DNA of 63,540 nucleotides from Ferrimonas balearica (GTDB lineage: Bacteria; Pseudomonadota; Gammaproteobacteria; Enterobacterales; Shewanellaceae). A program made the position numbers and the translations under genes. The stretch lies in contig NZ_JAHVHV010000008.1 of assembly GCF_019802085.1 (NCBI RefSeq), positions 1 to 63,540 on the forward strand, in the 5' to 3' direction. Below the pieces are notes generated by a model that was not told where the DNA came from, made no database searches, and saw nothing but the letters and a program-made list of their open reading frames with translations. Below, in pieces: positions 57,831 through 63,540 of the stretch; within the stretch, counting starts at the first letter, position 1; each line of letters opens with the position of its first letter.

Positions 57831-59084
57831 TCACTCCACCAGGGTGTCGATCACAAGGGTGACGGTATCACCGATGGCCACCTGGTCCATCTTACCCAGC
57901 AGGTCGCCTGCGGTGGGTGCCGGGCTGCCATCGTGGTTGATGGTCGCCACCAGGTTGACCTGATCGTGGGCGCTGATCACCATGTCAGGAGACATGGCGT
58001 TGCTGTCATTCAGCACCACCTCGGCGGGCAGATCGCTGACACTCAGACGGGCCACGGCCAGGGGCATCGGGGAGCCGGACACCGGGCGGGCGAAGATGAA
58101 CAGTGAATCCTGGGGGTTGGCGTGTTGCTTGATCTCTTCAGCCAGCTCAACGTTGATCACCACGCGCTTTTCACCACCGACGGCCGCCGCGCTGGGCTGG
58201 TGGTTTTCGTCGTTGGGCATGGCGTCGCCCTGCTCCAGGAACATCCGTGCCTGGGAGATGGCGCCCATGATGGCTTGACGGTCCACGTCTTGACGCGGGC
58301 TGGTCAGGATGATCTCCCAGTGCTCGATAGCATCTTCATAGTTGGCGCTGAAGAACGCATCCATACCCAGCAACAAGCGGGTGGACGGGTCCTTGCTGTC
58401 ATCGGCCAGAGCCTGATCAACGATGGACTGGATTTCGGCGGTCATCTCCTGGCCACCCTGGTAGTACATGGCGGTGGCTTTGGGGCCCAGCAGCTCTGCG
58501 TGGACGCCTACCAACTCCATGGTGGTATCAAATGCCTGGATCGCCTTGCCGTACTGGCCGGCGGAGATGTAGGCGTGGCCCAGGGAGAACCAGGCTTGGC
58601 TGTTGCTCGGATCGGCCTGAACGGCTTGCTCCATCTGCATCAGGCGCATCGACATCATCTGCTCGGCACTCATGCCGGCGTGCGGGTCGTCGCCGCCTAC
58701 CTGAGCACCTTGCCAGTCGTTGTAGCGGCCCAGGTCGTAATAGGTGTAGCCGGCTACGGCCACCAGTACGGCACTCATCAGCACGGGCCAGATGGGGCTG
58801 GGCTTCTTGGCCGCCAGGACGTCCTCTTCCTGCTCGGTGTTCTGCAGAAGGTTCATCTGCAGCTCTTTTTTGAACTCTTCGAACTCGTCATCGTTGATCC
58901 GGCCTTCGGCACGGTCCGTTTCCAGTTCCTTGAGGCGCTCGTTAAACAGGCTGAGGTTTGTCTGCTTACGCACCTGGGCGTCGGTGGCTGCGGCCAGGGC
59001 TTTCTGACGGCGCCAGAACGGGAGCCAGATGGTGAACAGGGCCAGTGCGGTGAGCACGGCAATACCGAACCAAAAAGTTGTCAT
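57831..59084 (-). CDS. ccmI: cytochrome c maturation protein CcmI (TPR apocytochrome chaperone)
   Basis: CcmI captures apocytochromes c and hands them to CcmF/CcmH. The product has 417 residues. It has an N-terminal membrane helix, then a cytoplasmic Leu-zipper-like region (LSLFNERLKELETDRAEG), a second helix (about 98-115), and TPR repeats from about 150 (NSQAWFSLGHAYISAGQYGKA). A C-terminal beta-rich periplasmic domain follows. The gene is separated from ccmH and transcribed opposite to ccmF, unlike E. coli, where the CcmI function is fused to CcmH. Confidence 0.93.
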   Translation of the reverse strand: MTTFWFGIAVLTALALFTIWLPFWRRQKALAAATDAQVRKQTNLSLFNERLKELETDRAEGRINDDEFEEFKKELQMNLLQNTEQEEDVLAAKKPSPIWPVLMSAVLVAVAGYTYYDLGRYNDWQGAQVGGDDPHAGMSAEQMMSMRLMQMEQAVQADPSNSQAWFSLGHAYISAGQYGKAIQAFDTTMELVGVHAELLGPKATAMYYQGGQEMTAEIQSIVDQALADDSKDPSTRLLLGMDAFFSANYEDAIEHWEIILTSPRQDVDRQAIMGAISQARMFLEQGDAMPNDENHQPSAAAVGGEKRVVINVELAEEIKQHANPQDSLFIFARPVSGSPMPLAVARLSVSDLPAEVVLNDSNAMSPDMVISAHDQVNLVATINHDGSPAPTAGDLLGKMDQVAIGDTVTLVIDTLVE

Positions 59085-59493
59085 AGCTATCTCTGTTGAA
59101 GCGAAGCAGTAACCATTGCGCCGTCGATATCAACCGATGAGGCAATCCGATTGAAGAAGGATTATACGGCAAGCGGTACTATTGAACAGGGCTCTGACCT
59201 TCGTGACGTGTCCCGGTCGGTGGGATTGAGGGAAATGTCACAGTTCGATAGACAATCGCAAAAGGGGTGGGAACTTTTCTCCCAGCCCCTAACCCAAGCC
59301 ACGACAAGGGTCTCCAGACCTGGCGGATTTTTCGCTGCCGGCATCCATAAGGGATGTGAACTCCATCGGCAAAACGAAAGATTGCGGCAGACAACGACGG
59401 ACAACCTGCCTAGAATGGCAGCAATGACCCCAATTCACAGTTCCGCAACAGTGGTTGCGGGCTGATTGGAAAACACTCCTCCGAGGTAAGCTG
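59085..59493. other. divergent intergenic region between ccmI and ccmF
   Basis: These 409 bp lie between divergent ccmI and ccmF and should contain both promoters. A hairpin-capable GGGGTGGGA...TCCCAGCCCC segment is at 59265-59288. No clear sigma-70 pair or regulator site is recognisable, and the short open frame at 59151-59465 has no protein-like features. Confidence 0.5.
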
Positions 59494-61458
59494 ATGGTTC
59501 CGGAACTAGGACATTACTCACTCATCATTGGTATGGCGTTTGCGGCCCTGCTGGCCGTGGTGCCGCTGATCGGTGTCGCACGCAAGGACGCCTACATGGT
59601 GAGTTTCGCCCGCCCCATGGCCTATGGCATGTGCCTGTTTATGGCCTTCTCTGTAATCTGTCTGGGTTACGCCTTTGCCACTGACGACTTCTCCGTCGCC
59701 TACGTGGCACACAACTCCAACAGTCACCTGCCGGTCTACTTCAAGATCGCGGCGATCTGGGGCGGCCACGAAGGCTCCCTGCTGTTCTGGACCTTCTCCA
59801 TCTCCATCTGGGCCGCGGCCGTGGCCATGTTCAGCAAGGGCCTGGAAGACGCCTTTACGGCACGGGTTCTGGCGGTTTTGGGGATGATCATCGTGGGCTT
59901 CGCCCTGTTCATGCTGTTCACCTCCAGCCCGTTCGAGCGCTTGCTGCCGAACGTGCCGATGGAGGGCCGTGACCTGAACCCCATGCTTCAGGATGTGGGC
60001 CTGATCTTCCACCCGCCGCTGCTTTACCTTGGCTACGTAGGCTTCTCCGTAACCTTCGCGTTCGCCATCGCCGCACTGATGAGCGGCCGTCTGGACTCCG
60101 CCTGGGCCCGCTGGTCTCGCCCCTGGGCGCTGGCCGCTTGGGCCTTCCTGACCGCCGGGATCTCCCTGGGCTCCTGGTGGGCCTACTACGAGCTTGGCTG
60201 GGGCGGCTGGTGGTTCTGGGATCCGGTTGAAAACGCCTCCTTCATGCCTTGGCTGGTGGGCACAGCGTTGTTGCACTCGCTTATCGTGACTGAGAAGCGC
60301 GGCACCTTCCGCAACTGGACCATCCTGCTGGCGATCTTCACCTTCTCTCTGAGCCTGCTGGGTACCTTCCTGGTGCGCTCCGGGGTGCTGACCTCCGTGC
60401 ACTCCTTCGCAGCGGATCCGTCTCGCGGCCTGTTCATCCTGATCCTATTGGGGATAACCATTGGTGGCTCCTTGATGCTGTTTGCACTGCGTGCCACCGA
60501 GCTGGCCTCGCCGTCGCGCTTCGAGCTGCTCTCCAAAGAGACCATGCTGTTGCTGTGCAACGTGCTGCTGGTGGTCGCCACCGGGTCCGTCCTGCTGGGC
60601 ACCCTCTACCCGCTGCTGGGTGACGCCCTGGGGCTGGGTCAAATCTCCGTTGGACCTCCGTACTTCAACACCGTCTTCAACCCCATTGTGTTGGTGATGT
60701 TCGTGTTCATGGGTATCGGGCCGTTTATTCGCTGGAAGAAGGCCAAAGAGGGTGAGCTCAAGAAGCTGCTGCCTTCCGCCATCATCGCAGCCGTGGTGGC
60801 CATCGCCGCACCGCTGCTGATTGGTGGCAAGCTGAACGCCTGGATCTTCGTCGGTCTGTTCACCGCGGTCTGGATCACCAGCACCTTGGTGCAAGGTCTC
60901 ATCCGAGAGTGCCGTGACACCGATGGCAGCTTTACTCTGCGCCGCATCACCCGCAGCTACGTGGGCATGCAGGTGGCGCACCTGGGTATCGCCATGGCGA
61001 TTGTCGGCGGCACCGTAGTATCCCACTTCGAGTCCGAGCGCTCCGTGCGCATGGGGCCGGGGATCAGCGAAGAGCTGGCCGGTTACACCTTCACCTACGA
61101 GCAGACTCGCATGGTGCAGGGCCCGAACTACACCGCCGAACAGGGTGTGGTCACCGTCACTCAAGATGGCGACTACGTCACCACCCTCTACCCGGATCGT
61201 CGCCAGTACAACGTGCGCACCATGGACATGACTGAGGCCGGCATCGACTGGGGCTTCTTCCGTGACCTGTACGTCACCATGGGCGACCCGCTGGACGCCA
61301 ACCACTACGCCGTGCGCCTGAACTTCAAGCCGATGGTTCGCTGGCTGTGGATCGGCTCCATCCTGATGATGCTTGGTGGTGCCATTGCCGCAACTGATAA
61401 GCGGATCCGCGCCAAGAGCAAAGTTAAGGCGACCGACGCCAAACTGGCCAACGCGTAA
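59494..61458 (+). CDS. ccmF: haem lyase CcmF
   Basis: CcmF joins haem from CcmE to apocytochromes together with CcmH. The product has 654 residues (E. coli 647) and about 15 membrane helices. The periplasmic WWD-type motif GGWWFWDPVENASFMPW is at about 236-252, and an early WGGHEGSLLFW segment is present. I chose the ATG giving MVPELGHYS, which has GAGGT upstream, over one 13 codons earlier. It heads ccmF-ccmG-ccmH-tlpA-like. Confidence 0.96.
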   Translation: MVPELGHYSLIIGMAFAALLAVVPLIGVARKDAYMVSFARPMAYGMCLFMAFSVICLGYAFATDDFSVAYVAHNSNSHLPVYFKIAAIWGGHEGSLLFWTFSISIWAAAVAMFSKGLEDAFTARVLAVLGMIIVGFALFMLFTSSPFERLLPNVPMEGRDLNPMLQDVGLIFHPPLLYLGYVGFSVTFAFAIAALMSGRLDSAWARWSRPWALAAWAFLTAGISLGSWWAYYELGWGGWWFWDPVENASFMPWLVGTALLHSLIVTEKRGTFRNWTILLAIFTFSLSLLGTFLVRSGVLTSVHSFAADPSRGLFILILLGITIGGSLMLFALRATELASPSRFELLSKETMLLLCNVLLVVATGSVLLGTLYPLLGDALGLGQISVGPPYFNTVFNPIVLVMFVFMGIGPFIRWKKAKEGELKKLLPSAIIAAVVAIAAPLLIGGKLNAWIFVGLFTAVWITSTLVQGLIRECRDTDGSFTLRRITRSYVGMQVAHLGIAMAIVGGTVVSHFESERSVRMGPGISEELAGYTFTYEQTRMVQGPNYTAEQGVVTVTQDGDYVTTLYPDRRQYNVRTMDMTEAGIDWGFFRDLYVTMGDPLDANHYAVRLNFKPMVRWLWIGSILMMLGGAIAATDKRIRAKSKVKATDAKLANA

Positions 61459-61469
61459 GGGAAGCAACA

Positions 61470-62024
61470 ATGAAACGCGCAGCACTCTTTATTCCGTTAG
61501 CGATCTTTCTGGGATTGAGTATCTTCCTGTTCAAGGGGTTGTTCCTCGACCCCTCCAAACTGGAATCCGTTCTGGTGGGCAAGCCCGTGCCCACCTTCGA
61601 ACTGGAGACCCTGGAAAATTCTCAGGTTCGGATCACCAACGAGGAGCTTCTGGGTGAGGTGTACCTCATCAACGTGTGGGCCACCTGGTGTCCCTCCTGT
61701 AAGTACGAGCACCCCTTTCTTAACCAGCTGAAGCGTCGAGGCGAGATCGCCATCTACGGTGTGAACTACCGTGATGAGCGGGACCTCGCCATCCGCTACC
61801 TGGCGCAAAGTGGTGATCCCTACACCAAGAACATCTTCGATCCTGAAGGCTCACTCTCCTTCGATATGGGTGTTTACGGTGCGCCTGAGACCTTTGTGGT
61901 GGACCACCACGGTATTGTGCGTCACCGCTTTGCCGGTGTGCTCGAGCCCCAGGTGTGGGCCCGCGACTTTAAGCCGCTGATCGATCAGATCCGAGCTGAG
62001 GCGGCTGCAGAGGGGAACTCCTGA
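61470..62024 (+). CDS. ccmG: thiol:disulfide interchange protein CcmG (DsbE)
   Basis: CcmG is a membrane-anchored periplasmic thioredoxin that reduces the CxxCH thiols of apocytochromes. The product has 184 residues, an N-terminal anchor (about 5-25) and the redox site WCPSC (Cys74, Cys77), with the GVYGAPETF cis-Pro segment. Its stop overlaps the ccmH start by one base. Confidence 0.95.
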   Translation: MKRAALFIPLAIFLGLSIFLFKGLFLDPSKLESVLVGKPVPTFELETLENSQVRITNEELLGEVYLINVWATWCPSCKYEHPFLNQLKRRGEIAIYGVNYRDERDLAIRYLAQSGDPYTKNIFDPEGSLSFDMGVYGAPETFVVDHHGIVRHRFAGVLEPQVWARDFKPLIDQIRAEAAAEGNS

Positions 62025-62494
62025 TGAAGCGACTGATTCAACTCCTGGCCGTGATGGTGTTTGCCGGGGCAGCGTACGCCAGCCCCATCGACACCTACGA
62101 GTTCAAGACCGAGGCCGCGCGGGAGCGTGGCGTCAAGTTGGCGGCGGAGCTGCGCTGCCCGCAGTGTCAGAACCAGAACCTCCACGACTCCAACTCCCCC
62201 ATCGCCATGGACATGCGCCTGCAGGTCTACCAGATGGTGGAAGAGGGGAAGAGCAACGACGAGATCGTGACTTACTTTACCGATCGCTACGGTGACTTTG
62301 TCCGCTATCGTCCCGGTTTTGATGCCCGCACCTACGTACTGTGGCTGGGCCCGCTGGTGTTCTTCGTCGCCGGTGCCGGTGCACTGTTCTTCTTTGTACG
62401 CAAACAGCGCCGTCAGGCCGCTGGTGAAGTTCAGGTCACGGCCGCCGATGAAGCCAAGCTGGCTAAATTGCTGGACCAGGATCAGAACCGCTGA
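62024..62494 (+). CDS. ccmH: cytochrome c maturation protein CcmH
   Basis: CcmH works with CcmG to keep apocytochrome cysteines reduced at the haem lyase. The product has 156 residues, a signal peptide (about 1-19), the redox motif LRCPQCQNQ (Cys45, Cys48), and a C-terminal membrane helix. It is the short form without a fused CcmI domain, consistent with the separate ccmI gene. Its stop overlaps the next start by one base. Confidence 0.95.
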   Translation: MKRLIQLLAVMVFAGAAYASPIDTYEFKTEAARERGVKLAAELRCPQCQNQNLHDSNSPIAMDMRLQVYQMVEEGKSNDEIVTYFTDRYGDFVRYRPGFDARTYVLWLGPLVFFVAGAGALFFFVRKQRRQAAGEVQVTAADEAKLAKLLDQDQNR

Positions 62495-63057
62495 TGAAAG
62501 TCGTTGTGTACTTGGTAATGGCGCTGCTCTCGGGCAGCGCCTTTGCGTATCCAGGCGCGACCTCCGTGGGCCAGGATCCCGCTCTTGAACGCTTTATCCA
62601 CCTGAGCAAACCCCAGGATCTGGGCAGCGTGACCCTGGTGGGGCCCGAAGGCGAACCCATCGCTCTGGAGCAGTTCAAAGGCCAGCCGGTGATGATCAAC
62701 CTGTGGGCTACCTGGTGCCCGCCCTGCGTCCGGGAGTTGCCTTCCTTGGCGCGCTTTCGGGATGAGTTTGAGGCCCGGGGGCTGAAAGTGGTGCCCATCG
62801 CCATCGATCGGGACCCCCAGGTTGTGCAGCCATTCCTGGAGTCCCTGTCGCTGCCCGAGTTCGAAACCTGGTACGACTCCATCAACGCCATGGGGGAGAT
62901 CGTGCCGACGGATCTGGTGCCTGCCACCTTTATCCTGGACGAGCAGGGCCGCCTGGTGGCCTTCGTCCGCAGCTTTGTTGATTGGGACAACCCGGCGGTA
63001 CGTAAAGTGATGGAGGGCTACCTGCCCACCGCAGGCGAGGCACAGGGTCAGCCCTGA
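62494..63057 (+). CDS. TlpA/DsbE-like periplasmic thioredoxin
   Basis: This 187-residue periplasmic thioredoxin-fold protein has a signal peptide (about 1-18) and the redox site WCPPC (Cys75, Cys78) in a NLWATWCPPC context, with the cis-Pro LVPATF segment. It is a second thioredoxin at the end of the ccmFGH operon, overlapping ccmH by one base. It differs from CcmG in lacking the permanent anchor and in the WCPPC active site. It could support cytochrome thiol reduction or protect the pathway; the exact role is unknown. Confidence 0.85.
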   Translation: MKVVVYLVMALLSGSAFAYPGATSVGQDPALERFIHLSKPQDLGSVTLVGPEGEPIALEQFKGQPVMINLWATWCPPCVRELPSLARFRDEFEARGLKVVPIAIDRDPQVVQPFLESLSLPEFETWYDSINAMGEIVPTDLVPATFILDEQGRLVAFVRSFVDWDNPAVRKVMEGYLPTAGEAQGQP

Positions 63058-63067
63058 TCCCGGGAAA

Positions 63068-63109
63068 GATCGCGGATCTGGTCAAAGAACCAACGAACGA
63101 TCCGCGATC
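63068..63109 (+). terminator. possible terminator or large hairpin after the ccmF operon
   Basis: GATCGCGGAT (63068-63077) and ATCCGCGATC (63100-63109) form a perfect 10-bp stem with an internal GGT...ACC mini-stem. Only CTTAATTT follows, so termination strength is uncertain. Confidence 0.5.
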
Positions 63110-63122
63110 CTTAATTTACCCC

Positions 63123-63150
63123 TTGCGCCCTCGGAATCCGCCCCTATAAT
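63123..63150 (+). promoter_or_regulatory. rRNA operon promoter P1
   Basis: TTGCGC (63123-63128) and a perfect TATAAT (63145-63150) are spaced 16 bp and followed by a GC-rich TCGCCCTC discriminator. It points towards the rRNA leader at 63400 and beyond. Confidence 0.7.
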
Positions 63151-63362
63151 TCGCCCTCACGTTAACGGCACAGGGCGGCTCGCAAGGCCAAACCTCCAAC
63201 CGGTTAACTCGGCGTCAGCCGCTCAATAAACTTCATCGAAAAAGGCCTTGACCTGGTGAGTTTGCTGAGTAAAATGGCGCTCCGCTTTGAGAGTTGAGCC
63301 GAAAGGCACAAAACTTAAAGTTTTGAAGAACAGCATTCGCTTCGAAAGAACGAAAAAATTGC

Positions 63363-63390
63363 TTGACTTCACTAAGGGACAGCGTAGAAT
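63363..63390 (+). promoter_or_regulatory. rRNA operon promoter P2
   Basis: TTGACT (63363-63368) and TAGAAT (63385-63390) are spaced 16 bp and followed by GCGCATCCC. An AT-rich stretch (AAAGAACGAAAAAATTGC) upstream could serve as an UP element. It lies about 30 bp ahead of the boxA leader. Confidence 0.8.
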
Positions 63391-63399
63391 GCGCATCCC

Positions 63400-63540
63400 G
63401 CTTCGGTAAGAATTCGAAGCGCGCTCTTTAACAATTAGTCAGACAATCTGTGTGGGCACTCACGCGGGATTGAGATTTCATCATTTATCTCAATGCTAAC
63501 TGAGTGACACCAAGTTAATTCAGTATTCATTGAGTAGGTC
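63400..63540 (+). promoter_or_regulatory. rRNA operon leader with boxB/boxA antitermination sites
   Basis: GCTTCG and CGAAGC (63400-63420) form a boxB-like hairpin. It is followed by CGCTCTTTAACA (63422-63433), matching E. coli rrn boxA, and then by AGACAATCTGTGTGGGCACT, also recognisable from E. coli rrn leaders. The window ends in this leader before the 16S gene. Confidence 0.9.

Noticed and set aside
59151..59465. 104-codon open frame in the ccmI-ccmF gap
   Set aside because: No ribosome site, no recognisable domain, and it overlaps the probable divergent promoter region.

Overview
The window looks like chromosomal DNA from a Shewanella/Ferrimonas-type gammaproteobacterium. Supporting evidence is the order murB-birA-coaA-(Thr-Tyr-Gly-Thr tRNAs)-tuf-secE-nusG-rplKAJL-rpoBC-rpsL-rpsG-fusA-tuf, E. 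coli-like lengths and residue numbering of RpoB, RpoC and RpoA, and a ccm locus arranged ccmABCDE / cytochrome c5 / ccmI / ccmFGH / thioredoxin-like as I recall it from Shewanella. The DNA is fairly GC-rich. No organism name can be proven from the sequence alone.

Layout. (1) 1-113 is a tRNA-Asp with its terminator, probably the tail of an upstream rRNA operon. (2) 585-4094 holds murB, birA, the convergent coaA, and four tRNA genes. (3) 4195-22047 is the first tuf, secE-nusG, rplKA, rplJL-rpoBC, rpsL-rpsG-fusA and the second tuf. (4) 22101-40025 is an exopolysaccharide (EPS) locus of about 18 kb lying between two translation operons. It encodes five glycosyltransferases, a Wzy/ligase-like protein, a Wzx-type flippase, a 1406-residue secreted multidomain protein, a WcaJ-type initiating sugar-phosphate transferase, an outer-membrane beta-barrel, a short OPX export protein and a Wzc-like tyrosine kinase. 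(5) 40036-53896 is the S10, spc and alpha ribosomal-protein operons (rpsJ to rplQ), including secY and rpoA. (6) 53906-54129 is an 8-bp tandem repeat array. (7) 54361-63057 is the cytochrome c maturation region: ccmEDCBA on the minus strand, scyA on the plus strand, ccmI on the minus strand, and ccmF-ccmG-ccmH-tlpA-like on the plus strand. (8) 63058-63540 carries tandem promoters and the boxB/boxA leader of another rRNA operon, whose 16S gene starts beyond the window.

How the parts work together. Most of the window is growth-rate-controlled translation and transcription machinery. It has the expected autoregulatory leaders (L10, S10 and the S4-binding alpha leader) and a shared promoter style: -10 TATAAT or similar followed by a GC-rich discriminator, often with a TTGCG-type -35. 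The most interesting part is the EPS locus. It encodes a nearly complete Wzx/Wzy pathway, begins with a sequence resembling the RfaH-recruiting ops element, has a short OPX protein beside a separate beta-barrel, and contains a very large modular secreted protein (Ig-like, BACON-like, lectin-like, sugar-dehydrogenase-like propeller and Kelch propeller). That protein is a candidate matrix protein or polymer-modifying enzyme. The ccm region builds c-type cytochromes and carries the small cytochrome c5 that would be one of its clients.
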